Assembly (NCBI RefSeq): GCF_019649055.1
Contig: NW_026570387.1
Span: 1 to 64,000 of the forward strand
Direction of reading: 5' to 3'
DNA from: Paramacrobiotus metropolitanus
Lineage: Eukaryota > Tardigrada > Eutardigrada > Parachela > Macrobiotidae
DNA length: 64,000 bases
Each line of letters opens with the position of its first letter. Within the stretch, counting starts at the first letter, position 1. Shown here piece by piece: positions 23,015 to 34,095 of the stretch. The translations under genes and the position numbers were made by a program. Under the pieces are notes generated by a model. That model was not told where the DNA came from. It worked only from the letters and a program-made list of their open reading frames with translations, and did not search any database.

Positions 23015-26000
23015 ATGGACAGATTGGAACGACAGAACTCAGATAATTCTGACTCGGAAAGTATTGGAAACCCGTTAAAAGCATCAACTCCTAAAAGAAT
23101 GGAAGGAGAATACGGTTACGACACCTCATATGGCGAGGGGTCGACGTCGTCAGTAGGAACGGCACAGAACGAGCCAGGAACAGTACAAGGAGGTCCTTAT
23201 GGAGGCCCAGTGTATTATGGATATCCTGGACAGCCGACAAGTTATCAAGATACGGTTAACTGGGTGCACCACGGTTCGACTGCCGGAACCCAGTACACAG
23301 AACAAGCGACGTACAATGCCCCTTATCAGCCCTATCCAGCAGCATACACCCCACCGATGGGGCCATCGCAGGTGATGATGGGACCGGCAACAATGTTGAT
23401 GCCGCCACCGCAACAGACCACACCGAGCAGATTCATGGGACATAGCGGATTTAGCGGAATGGTATCAACTCCAGTGCAATCTCAAAGGGGATCCCCGATA
23501 TTGCCACCTTTCCTGTCAACGGGTGGTTTGTCACTGTCGGACATTGGAGCACCTCGTCTGAGATCACCACAGCAATTGGGAGCGCAACGACCCCATCGGA
23601 ACTCGCCACAAAAAGGAGGGAGGCGAGGAGGAAATCGATATGATTCGCCACGACCGCGAGGCATGTTGCCATCACTGGGCCCCAACTTAGACGAGATCGG
23701 ACCAGATGGACTACGATTAACGCCCCCAGGAGAACCGTCAGTGCGCGAGTATGCGCCAAAACTTCCCCTGGACCTCAGAGAGGATGACGCGCGTTTGAAT
23801 GTGATCGTGGCCAATACGGAAAAACTGTTAGAGACGGACAAAGAGGCAATCCAGGACTTTAATAGGATGTGCCGTGACCTCTACAGAATTCATATGAGAG
23901 TCGAAGACGAACATGGATGGTACGGAAAGTTGATTAGCCTAGAAGCAGTCATCAAACCATGCCATATTGCATTGAAGGAGAAAACAAAGCTAATTGAAGC
24001 AAAGCGCAAAGAATTAGCGATTAAGATCGCATCGATGTGGCAGTATCACCCGGGGGTTAAAGGCAGACAATGGCCTTGGATAATTGAGCAGGTCCTGCGA
24101 TACCTTAAAGTATTTCCGGAAGAGAAATTGATCCCAACAACCAGCAGCGCGGGACCACCCAGACCGATAGTAGAAAAAGTAGCACCAGTGGATGAAATGT
24201 CTGACAGTGACCTTTTGGAAGCGAAGAGAAAAATCGATGCGGAATTGACCGAACGAACACAAAGGTCACGAGCCAGTTCAACCGCAGGATCAGCACGCGG
24301 ACGCACTAGCTCAGTTACAGAACCGTCGAGTGGAACTACGAAAAGCGGAAAAAGAATAAGGTCACCGACAATCAGCCCACCAGAAGTTGGGAAGAAAGGG
24401 CAACAGACCAAAAAGGTCACGACGAGCAAAGCAACACCAGCAAAGACACAGACACCGATTCCAGTGGGTAGACAGAGTGTGCCACCCACTCCGACGAACA
24501 CCGGACCTGTGGCACTTCGATTCCCGAGGCCCAGAACTTTTACGTGTAAATACACTGGGGCAGACCATAAGGAACGAAAGGTTACCGCGAGGATAGTGGA
24601 TAAATCCACGAACGAAGAGATCGAGTCGTATAATCCTTTAGCGGACAGAGCAGTCAAAAACGAGAATGGAGAGAAGTCAAAGAGGGAAGTTTATGAGGCG
24701 CTACAGTTTATTCCCCCAGAGGAGCGCCACCATCCAAGAGTTCTCGTTCAGATGATGAAACATGTCGTGTCGAAGGTAGCGGCAGAAGAAAATGCATGGA
24801 TTCGAATCAAGGTGGGCACAAACGACGACCACTTAGTATACACATACACAGTGGAAGGAAGGCTTCTGACAGCCGAAAGAATTCGTCCAAAATCGACAGC
24901 AGATCCTGACCCAAAGAAACGAACAATCGACGACTATGAGTCAACTTTGAAATATACCGATGCGACATGTAGAAAAATGACACTAAAATTGGAATATGAG
25001 GCTGACCCAACGGAGATCATAACTGCGGTGATCGTCGATCAGATAACGGGAGACCCGATTCCATTTGCACCATGGGACGTATCAGATGAAAGCGCTCATA
25101 ACGCTGACATTAAAGCTCGCGACGAATTGTGGAACCTGATACCGGAAAGCGACCGCCAAGATGCTAACGCTCACAAGAATATGATGATCAGTATGATGCG
25201 CCATCGTGCAGAGAAGGATGGAGCTCATCTCCGGCTGACAAAAACGATGAGTGACGGATCATATAAAACGATATTTTACGATGAGAAACTTACACCATTG
25301 TGGGAGGTAACGACGCAAACACCGAGCGCACCGATAGCCCATTCGGAAAGAAATCCGGCACAAGAAGGTGGAGCCGGAGAGATGGCAGAGGCCTCCGTAG
25401 CCGAAGTGGCAGAAGCGGAGAGTACCCGGCGACCATCAAAAAAAGACGACTCCGAAGAATAGAAAGATGACGGTGATTCGGAAGAGGAATCGACCGATGA
25501 AGAAGAAGACGACGAAGCGGCAGAAAAAGACGATGTCCGTTCAAAAGTCGTCGTTAAACCCTCTAAAACTCGTCGTCCAAGAGTTGCACCCAAACTGGAA
25601 GAAGCCATGAATCGCGATAAGGTTAAGAAAGGCGACTTCCTAAAGAAACGGAGGGAAGAAGAAGATAAAAAGAAAAAGAGCAATGACGAAAGCGAGAGCA
25701 AAGATACTGAGAGGAAGAAAGGCGAGAAGAAGAAAAAGGACAAACCGTCTTCTCCCGATGTTGAAATTCTGACCGAGTCAGTCGGAGAAAGGTCATCGTC
25801 ACCCACAACGTCAAAGAAATTCGTGATCGAATCGGCCACATCGAGGTCAAAGTCAAAGGTCACTGAGCCTGAACCACTACCATCCAAGGGAAAGGTCATA
25901 GCTGTCAAACAAGTCGTCCCGGTCGTCATCTCGGCATCCACTCCCAAAGAACGTAGGGAAAAAGGAAAGCGCGAGAAAGCAAAACGAGAGACGTCCCGCG

Positions 26001-27946
26001 AATTGGAAGCGTCAGAAGTGAGTCTACCGAGCACTTCAACGGTTAGCGCCAGGTCACAACCGGAACCGAAAACGGCCCGCTCCAGAAGCCTAGCGGAGGC
26101 TTTGGACAAAGCGAAAAAAGCAAAGAGCGAACCGGCAAAATCGAAAAAGAAGGAGAAAGAGGCCATAAAAATAGATGCACTGGCGATGGCCACCTACACC
26201 GCACCTGACGGCGAAAGCGAGCTCGATTTCTCGGGAGATGAACTGGAATTCGATGAACCGGATAATGACAACTTGTCTACGGTAGATGAAATCGTTGCAG
26301 CGTTCGACGGCGCTGAGAAAAATTTTACGCGGACCAGGACGGCACCGGTTACAGGGAAATTTAGAACGGGCCTAAATAACTATTTGAAAGGGATACGCCG
26401 TAGTTTCACCAAACAGAAATTCGATGTGGTACTGGAGTATGCGCGGAACGCGGGAAAACTCATCCAGAGACATCCGAACTTCGCATATAGGGCTAAGCTC
26501 TTCCGACCAGCGAGTTCAGACAAGGCGCTGACAACTCCAAATGAAGACACCCAGATGCGCGTGGAAAGGGCAATTGCGGGGATGACGAGCCCGTTGGGAT
26601 CAACGAGTCACCGCATTAGCCAATACATTAATGCTGTTTGGAATGACGGGAAAGGAATGATAAGGGAAGTCGACACGGCCACCGAGCGTGTATTGCCGCG
26701 GATGATCCGACAGAACATCCTTTCGACAACGAACGCACACAAAGGATTACCGATCCGATATACGCGGGTTGGTCTGATACCACCAGAAAGGCAGACCTAC
26801 TGTTACATGTCCGACAGCCAGGACATGGAAAAAGTCGTCGCTCCATTGAGTGGAGACCCGTCGACTCCTATACTGAACCAAATTGCACAGAAGACGGCTG
26901 AAGAAGAAGCGGCTCGGAAAAAGGCTCAGACTTCGCGAACGTCGAAAAGGAGGGGGCCAATGGATGAAGAATCGGAAGAGAGTGGTGATGACGATACGAC
27001 GCAGACGCCTCTGGAACCGGCGACAGAAAAGGATGCCGAATTAAAAGGTCAAGACACATCTGCGAACGCGGCGAAAGGTCATGAGACTCTGCAAGAAGGG
27101 GCAAAAGAAAAGGTCATGCTCCCAATGGAGAAAGCGGCGGCGGAAGCAGAAGCAGCAGCAGCATCCGCACGTCAAGTGTTTCAAAGGTCATTGTTTACAC
27201 CATTAAAGGAAGTATTTGAGAAGGAGCGATCGAAGTCGGCCGGCGATGTGGGAGGCCAAGAGACTTTGTTGCAAGACGAGAAGAAGACATCAGAGCCAAA
27301 ATCGGCGGGGTCATCATCAGGATCATTGGCAAAGCTGAGGATCGACGAGGCAGCGATAACTGACCCAACAGACTCGGCAGAATCCCCCCAGAAGACGGGA
27401 ACCAAGGAGGCGACAGATTACTCGCTCGGAGCACCGTTAGACGTAACTAACCGGACATGGAACGAAGTCCAAGCTGCGCTCCAGATTGTTCGAGAAAAAG
27501 AAATGCTTGGTACCGATCTGAAAAGACAAGTCGCAATAAACTCGAACGGAAGATCGTCACTAAATATGACCGAACGAGTCCTGAAACGAGCATATAAGGA
27601 AGGAAAGTTGGGATGCAAATACAACAAGGATAACAAAGTCATCTATTACCTCCCGAAACAGGGCACGGAACGTACGCCCAGACTGAAAATGGAATTGGAG
27701 GCTTGGAAGATAGCCATTACAGATGTGGCTTTGGACGCCATTGGCGGCACCAACGGAGCGTCATGGGGTGACCTCTCAAATTTCATGGCTGTCCATTATG
27801 AGTTGGGAGAATTGAACATGGAAAACGATAAAGAATGGATCAAGAATGCCGTGGAAGCATTGATTGCAGATGACGGGCTCCATATTAAACAGGACGGCCG
27901 AGTTGACTTTAAGCCATATCAACCGCCGGCGAAAGAGTCAGAATAA
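23015..27946 (+). pseudogene. Element 1 accessory ORF2, about 1643 codons, one in-frame TAG
   Basis: Homologous to element 2 ORF2 from the first residues (M-RLERQNSDNSDSESIGNP). A single TAG at 25460-25462 splits it into two open halves in the same frame. The N-terminal third is Gly/Pro/Gln-rich. The middle holds two copies of a domain of about 110 aa: VTARIVDKSTNEEIESY...WIRIKVGTNDDHLVY, then ITAVIVDQITGDPIPF...HLRLTKTMSDG. A long acidic/basic low-complexity linker follows. The C terminus has blocks that look like winged helices (TERVLKRAYKEGKLGCKY and SWGDLSNFMAVHYELG). There is no signal peptide or membrane segment, so it is not an obvious envelope. Its function is unknown; DNA binding is possible. 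Confidence 0.7.
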
Positions 27947-27957
27947 ATGGGATGTGT

Positions 27958-28186
27958 GTAATATGCAGCGAGTAATGAACCCTGCATATTACAGAAAAAG
28001 CATAAAATAGTTGAAAACGAAAGAGAAAAGTTTAACGGACAAATAAAAGCTGAAAGTTCAGCTCGAGAATAGCGATGATAAGACTAACAGAAAAGGTCAC
28101 AGTAGTCAGAAAGTGCTGATAACGTGAGAAAGGTCACCACGTTACGGCGATAGAGAGAGAGACAGGAGCTAGGAAAGTCTCAGCTC
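27958..28186 (+). promoter_or_regulatory. ORF2-ORF3 spacer with three conserved hairpins, element 1
   Basis: Hairpin 1: GTAATATGCAG (27958-27968) with CTGCATATTAC (27982-27992), 11 bp perfect. Hairpin 2: TAACGTG (28120-28126) with CACGTTA (28138-28144), loop AGAAAGGTCAC containing the element 1 motif. Hairpin 3: GAGCT (28166-28170) with AGCTC (28182-28186). All three recur in element 2 with changes in the stems that keep pairing. A candidate acceptor TTTTCTGATTACAG ends at 28295, before the ORF3 ATG. Confidence 0.65.
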
Positions 28187-28311
28187 AGTAACGGAATAGG
28201 CGCAAAAATGATAGAAAGCCTTGATAATGGATAGGAATGGAATGGAAAGGATTAACGTGGAAAGTTTAACATGATGGATTGTTTTCTGATTACAGATTGT
28301 AAACGGACAAA

Positions 28312-28446
28312 ATGGCACAAAAAGGTCAAGCCTCTTCTAAAAGCTCGGCATCGGAGATAGACAGATCTACGGGCTATAACCCAAAGTGTCCGGACTGTCT
28401 ACGTAATAACAGAAAAGTCGATAAGAAGTTCCCGTGCTACACATGC
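28312..28446 (+). pseudogene. Element 1 accessory ORF3, first 45 codons only
   Basis: The ATG at 28312 starts a product like element 2 ORF3 but without its long QAAP repeat. It includes TGYNPKCPDCLRNN and FPCYTC, a CX2CX12CX2C zinc-binding pattern also present in element 2. The frame is cut off at 28446, right after the last Cys codon, by the junction with host exon 3. Confidence 0.7.
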
Positions 28447-28889
28447 GTACGCTAGCCTTCCTGGAACGTATCGAAAACTCTGCGAATAACACTCCGCTGT
28501 GGAGTTCGACCAACTACAAAATGTTGATTACCAAGACGATTCTGCAGACCAGAGCGATTCGCCTGCAACGAATAATCATCAAGAATGCCGCTGAACATCA
28601 CTGGGGTCCGAAATTTTCCAGCATAGGCGTGCGCACCATTCATCAGGCTGTGGAACCTGCAGAAGACTGGCTGGCAGTGCTGTTGAAAGTGTGCGATGAA
28701 TTTGTGCTTATGAACTACACTGTTCCCGTCTGTCCCGTTATCAATCCGCAACAGGTCCAACGGTTACACGATGGAGATACCTTCTGGCCGGGAAGTATGG
28801 CCCGTGACAGGGTCCGACCACAGACGGTGCTTGTCCCGTTAATGCGCTTCCGTAGCACGGATTCGCTCATGGAGCAATGCCGATACTAC
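28447..28889 (+). pseudogene. Host gene copy B, middle part of exon 3
   Basis: The translation aligns with copy A exon 3: RLQRIIIKNAAEHHW matches RLPLLIIKNGEDIAR, VCDEFVLMNYTV matches VCDQLILLNYTV, and VLVPLMRFRSTDS matches VVIPFLRFRCTET. The first roughly 60-100 codons of the exon are missing at the junction with element 1. The exon is then interrupted by element 2 at 28890 and resumes at 52386. It lacks its own start. Confidence 0.75.
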
Positions 28890-29250
28890 TGTGAGGCGAT
28901 GGCTCCCTTGCGTCCACCTTCGTGACGCTAGTGGTGCGCTTCGTCACACCACTCCGTGGGGAATTGCCGTCTGTGACGCAGCGCTTCTCTGATTGGTCGG
29001 CTACTGCCGTTCATTGTGTTCACTGCTGCGCAGTGTATTAGAGTTGTCGAGAGCAGATGGAATTTGGCTCTCTGAGTGTGATGAACGTCAGTGTGTTTTG
29101 GTCGACGTTAGAAGTCGATATTAAAAGTGTTCTATGCTATTTGGATGCCGTGCGTTGTGCATTTATCCAGATTCACGTAGCATTTCACACTGCACGGAGT
29201 CCTGTCAGTCTGGGCTTCCGTCCTGGACTCTTATCCAGTCCACGGTTATA
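28890..29250 (+). repeat. 5' LTR of element 2
   Basis: Begins TGTGAGGCGATGGC and ends CACGGTTATA, just before the PBS. It differs from the 3' LTR by one substitution and four short indels, all at 2- or 4-nt tandem repeats. It is related to the element 1 LTR but strongly diverged. Confidence 0.85.
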
Positions 29251-29263
29251 TGGTAGCAGAGCC
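29251..29263 (+). promoter_or_regulatory. Primer-binding site of element 2
   Basis: TGGTAGCAGAGCC follows the LTR directly. The first 11 bases match the complement of the initiator tRNA-Met 3' end, as in element 1. Confidence 0.75.
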
Positions 29264-30833
29264 CGTAATCTGCGGTGCTCGAGTAATCTGTTTGGCGAAC
29301 GGCCACGATAATCTGTTTGGCGAACGGCCACATTGATCTGGATCAACTGATCTCATTTCACCAGTAAGGCACTGGTTTCCTCATCTGAAGCAAGGCGCAC
29401 ATCATCGATCGGATTGCCAACATCGACTGCACTGACTAGAGAGTCTCCTGTAGGAGAACTCGTCGTGCACATCATCTCAGACGGCAGACGGCTGCGGTAC
29501 AAAGCTCTCCTGTCGGAGAACTTGTGCTGTTTCCTCTGCTAGGCAGCGGGCACCTCTTGTTGGGGTCAAGGCTGTCGGGCACAAGAGCCGAGAAGCCACG
29601 AGTTGGCAGCACCGAATGAGGTGCCAAGAGTCAGTTTAACGCGCTCCATCAAATTGGTTGTAGAGCGACCTGCTGGTAAGCTTGACAAGCCCAGCAGAAG
29701 GCAGACTAGGTCGGACAGGAAGGCGCCAAAACCGTGCGGAATACGGCTGCGCGGGATCGGAGTTGGAGAAGATCATCTGGATCATCTCCTTCATCTGGAT
29801 CATCATTTTGCGGGATCGGAACGGTAGACAGGTAAAAAACGTTATTAATTATTGGATTGGTTGAAGCGTAGAAAGCGCAATTTTCATTGGTCTGTACTGA
29901 GCTGAGCTAGACGTAGGCGTAGCTTTTGCACACGGCGCGCAAGTCTGGCCGTCGACCTGTGACGTCAGGCAGGTCAGAAAATTTTAACGGGCATACGGGA
30001 TTGGTCAGTTAAACGAACTCTGATTGGTCAAAATCTTAACGGTAAAATTCGATCTAAAACGATCTTCTGACGATCTCTACAGCAGTTAAATACAACAATT
30101 TTCACAGTAAACGATCTAAAACAGTCAAAGGAAGCTGTTTCTAATCGATTTGAGTTGAGCGGAAAAGTGACCATCTCGAGATCGACCAGATCGAGATCGT
30201 CAGCGATCTCTGCCGACGAGCTGAGATCATCTAAAACGATCTTATAACGATTTAAATCGAACTAATTTTATCGAAAACGATCTAAAATCAGCTAAAGGGA
30301 GCTGTTTTTAACTGAATTGAGTTGAGTGAAAAAGTGACCATCTCGAAGATAGATCAGATCGAGATCACCAGTGATCTCTGACATCAGATCGAGATCATCA
30401 GCGATCTCCGAAATTCGATAAATCGATCTCCTAACGATCTCCCATCAGTTAAAACGATCTTCTTTCATCGAAAACGATCTAAAACTAAACAAAGGAAGTT
30501 GGTTTTAATCGTAAATCAATCATCTCGAGATCATCAGTGATCTTTGAGATCAGATCGGATCAGATAGTGATCTTTACAAACGAGCTGAGATCATCTAATT
30601 TCATTGAATACGAACCTTAAACGATCTTTTTAGCGGTTTTATCGATATAAGCAGTTGAACGAGATCATTTCTGAGGCAAACCTCTCGATCTTTTTATCAA
30701 AAAAGTGACCTTTGAAATCGAACTTGATCGAAGTAGATCAGTTAAAAGGCGATCTCAGGGACTTTAAATCGATCTCATTATAACGTGTGTGTGTGAGCAA
30801 AATCAACAGGCGCGTCGCAGTTATCCGATCAAC
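29264..30833 (+). promoter_or_regulatory. Element 2 leader with dense GATC motifs
   Basis: Leader of about 1.57 kb. A 23-bp repeat (beginning TAATCTGTTTGGCGAACG) occurs twice in tandem at 29284-29331. GACAG|GTAAAA at 29831/29832 is a candidate splice donor at the position matching element 1. From 30040 to 30780 I counted 36 GATC sites, mostly CGATCT and GAGATCA (about 3 expected). One relic GTGACCTTT of the element 1 type remains near 30705, and two GTGACCATCTCGA intermediates are present. Confidence 0.6.
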
Positions 30834-33800
30834 ATGGAAAAGAATATCATCGAACCGACATCTAACAGTAGCCAGGGAAGCCGAAGCTCCCAAGGCTCAC
30901 AGCAAAGCGCACCTAATCCCTATGAGAGGGATTTCAATTCGTACACACGTCCTGTCGGACATGAACGAAATACCCGAGCACCGAAAGTCCCCGTGAAGAA
31001 AGATTCACGTGGGTCCGATGCAACGTATCAGAAGGCACTCGAAGCAGTGTCCGCTCAGGAGAGCTCTAGCGACGATCTTAAACGATCTTCCGCGCCTGCG
31101 GCGGGAAGTAGCGAGGTGAACCAGCAGGTCACCAAAGAAGGAACGAGCTCGAAGGGAGCTGCGGAGATGGATCTGACATCATCAAAAGATGTAACCGCCC
31201 AGGATAAGAAGGAGAACCCGGCTGAAACCGATCTGAACGAGCATTCAGAGATCGCATCTGACGATCTCAACGAACTCAAATTAGATGATCTCACACTGGG
31301 AGATGAAACTGGAACAGAGGATCTCTTCGTGAGTCCAATGGCATTTGAGGAGATGTCCAATCGAGGAAACGAAGAATCGTACTTCACCGAAGATGAAGTA
31401 ACACTTAACATGTCGTTCAGAACCGCGATGAAGGAAGCAGATCAAGTTCAGGGAATGACACCTTTCGAGGACATCCCCGAACGTCTGATTGAAAGGAATC
31501 AGACAGGAAAGATCGTCAATGTACGATCTCCATCTCCGAATAGTCCCACTTCCAATCTGAGAAGACGTGTCAAAGAGTTGGAAATCTCGTTGGAGGAAAA
31601 GGAAGGCCAAGCCCTCCAGAAGAAACAGGAATATCAGAATCGCTTAGGATCTCTTGAAACTCGTATCTACGAGTTGGAGCAACAACAAGGCGTACTGGAA
31701 AACATGGCAACAGAATGGAAAGTCAGATACGAACGCCAAAAAGAGATCGCGGAAAATAACTTGAAAATTGCCGACGACAAGGAAATGGAAGGATATATGG
31801 CAGTCAATGATCTCAACGAGAGTTTGTCAGAAGAATCTGCCGAACGGTCACGTCACACAGCCGAATTGAAAGATCAGTGTGACGAACTGCGAAAGAAGGC
31901 AGACGAAGCCGAAGAGAAACGTGATGAATATGCGACCAAATTGGCCGAAGCGACCAAACGGTTATCAACAGTGAATAAGGATATGTTCAAGCTCAGGAAT
32001 GACTTGAAGCTAAGAGACGAGAACATCGAAACGCTCCAAAAGGAATCGGCAGATCATCAGAAACGAGCTGATGATGCTGTCAAAGTAGCACATGATCTGC
32101 GAGATCTTTTGGCTACCGAAGGTGAACGACTTAAAGATGAGATCAAGCAGGTCACTGAGGAGAACGCGCAGCTCAAAGAAGCTGGTAAAAAAGCGGCCGA
32201 AGGTGGCCAAAGATGGGAAGATGAAGCACGACGATTGGATACGAAGGTGACCAAAGTCGAGCTGGAGAACAGTACGCATCAGAAAAAGATCCGTGAGTTG
32301 ACAGATGAGAACATAAAGCTCAACACGGAACTGATCGACATGACACAAACGGCGATGTCCCGAGAAGACGAAGTTACCCAATCGAGGAATCAACTGAAAT
32401 CAGCAGCTGATGCATACGTGCAACTAGAGCAACAAATGAACCAGCTGATCGAACAGATCCAACAGAGGAAAACGGACGAAGAAGAGTTGCACGAGGAAAC
32501 GATTCAGCGGCAAAATTTTGCCCACATGATGAAACTGGAACGAGATCAGCTGAAATCGGAAAACGAGCAGCTCAGCCTCAGAATCAGACGTCTCGAAGAT
32601 GAGAACAGAGGCCTACAAGTAACAAATAAGCACAGGGAGGAATTACTCCTGCAAAGCGGAAGTGCAAAGAGAAATACCACCGATACGCCCCCACCCAGCT
32701 ACAGTAAGGCACAAGAAGCGGGCGGGAGCTTCCACTTCGAGATGCCACTGCGAACAGGCGGCGGCAATGGAGGCTTCAAAACGGAAAAAGATGGGGAAAC
32801 CAGCGATAATCGCCCACCGTCAGGTAGTTGTCAACCTGACATGAACTTTGGCGATCCATCACAGTTTGAACGTCCCAACGAAACAGCAGTTAAAGACGCT
32901 GCAAACCGAGACGTACGATCTCCCCGACACGAACATGACGGCAGATACTACGCGGAATATCGAGATGAACGAAACGACAGAAACGAACGGAATGAACGTA
33001 ATCAACGAAATGATCGAAATGACGATCGTAACACGAGGGAGTTCAATAGATCCATCAAAAACATGGGCCGCAAAACTGATCTTGCGACTTTCGATGGCAA
33101 CCGCGATGCGGTAACCGGATGGATCCGGCTGGTAAAGGAAACCCAACGGACATATGATATGACAGATGATCAAGTAATGATCGACATCGCCAGCGCCGTC
33201 AGAGGACCGGCTAAGATCTGATTCGACGGTGAGCGAGATATTGAAGAAGCTGAAGAAGAGGCCTACACGGTCACAGAATGGTTGAACAAGTTTAAAGATG
33301 AATTCGGAGATCGCAATGAAGAAGTCCTCGGTTTACGTGAAGCTACGGCCAGAAAATTCAAACCCGGAAAGGAAACGCTTGAGCAGTTTTACCAAGCGAT
33401 TATGAGGTTTAAGGCTAAAAAAGCCATCACCGAGATGCAAGCAGTCGCATCAGGGGCAGGGCAACTTCCAACAGAACAACAGACAAGGGAACTATCAGCA
33501 GAACCGAGGCAACTATCAGCCGCAGCAGGGTTCCCGTACAGAATGGAAGTTTGGCCAAATCGATGGATGGGTTGCCCAGGGCGTGCAACTGTGCCAAAAT
33601 TGTGGATTTGGAAACCACGACGCACAGAACTGCATGTTCGCTGGTATGCCACCACACCGGAACCCGAACTTGTTCGCCACAAGGGAATGGCGACGGCTGC
33701 GAGATGAGGGCGGCTGGCGACAGGCAGTAGCGAACGGCTACGACCTGGTTGCCCGATGGGCCGCGTTCAAGCAGCAGAACGGTGGCGGCGCCGGCCAAGG

Positions 33801-34041
33801 AAATGGACAAGGTGGCGGCAGCGGATACAATGGCGGAGGACGAGGTGGCTTCCGCGGAAGAGGGCGCGGCAATGGACGCGGCGGATATGGAAATGGGAAT
33901 GGCGGCGGCAACGGACGCGCCAATAATAACGGTGGCGGCGGCCGGAATAACGCCGGCGGCGGCGCGAACGGCGCTGGCCAGGGAAATGAGCAAGTCCAGC
34001 AACAGCAGGTGCTGGATCAGGGAAACGGTCAAGATCAGTAG
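30834..34041 (+). pseudogene. gag: Element 2 gag, one nonsense codon and an internal deletion
   Basis: The ATG at 30834 is supported by colinearity with 10155 in element 1. A coiled coil of about 700 residues is followed by the capsid block (LATFDGNRDAVTGW). TGA at 33219-33221 stands where element 1 has TGG (Trp). After EMQAV (about 33440) some 450 nt present in element 1 are absent and the frame changes. The rest includes the zinc knuckle CQNCGFGNHDAQNC (CX2CX4HX4C) and a Gly-rich RGG tail, ending at TAG 34039-34041 within the frameshift hairpin. It is probably not functional as assembled. Confidence 0.8.
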
Positions 34042-34062
34042 GTGCCGGTGAGCCTGCTGATC
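34020..34062 (+). promoter_or_regulatory. -1 ribosomal frameshift signal (gag to pol), element 2
   Basis: GGGAAAC at 34020-34026 in frame as G GGA AAC, 6-nt spacer, arm GATCAGTAGG (34033-34042), 10-nt loop, arm CCTGCTGATC (34053-34062). One G-T wobble replaces the T-A pair of element 1, so pairing is kept while the sequence varies. The pol frame is -1 relative to gag. Confidence 0.85.
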
Positions 34063-34095
34063 TCCCTGAACCGAAACCACCGGATAAAGGAGGAA

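Larger units (their letters stand above)
8437..28446 (+). mobile_element. Element 1: giant Ty3/gypsy-type LTR retrotransposon, 3'-truncated
   Basis: Order: 5' LTR, PBS, leader, gag, pol, accessory ORF2 and the first 45 codons of accessory ORF3. It lies in intron 2 of host copy B. It ends abruptly at 28446 inside the ORF3 zinc motif, where host exon 3 sequence resumes, so the remaining ORF3, 3' UTR and 3' LTR are gone. Gag and pol carry several frameshifts and ORF2 one nonsense codon. The word AGGTCA/TGACCT occurs about 100 times by my count, against roughly 10 expected. Element 1 and element 2 are clearly homologous along their whole length but well diverged. Confidence 0.9.

Noticed and set aside
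25276-26193. Antisense ORF of 305 codons opposite ORF2 of element 1
   Set aside because: Ser/Phe-rich composition is the mirror of Glu/Lys-rich ORF2 codons; not conserved in element 2 at matching length.
28890-29250. This LTR as the missing 3' LTR of element 1
   Set aside because: It matches the LTR at 52023-52385 almost perfectly and differs strongly from the element 1 LTR at 8437.
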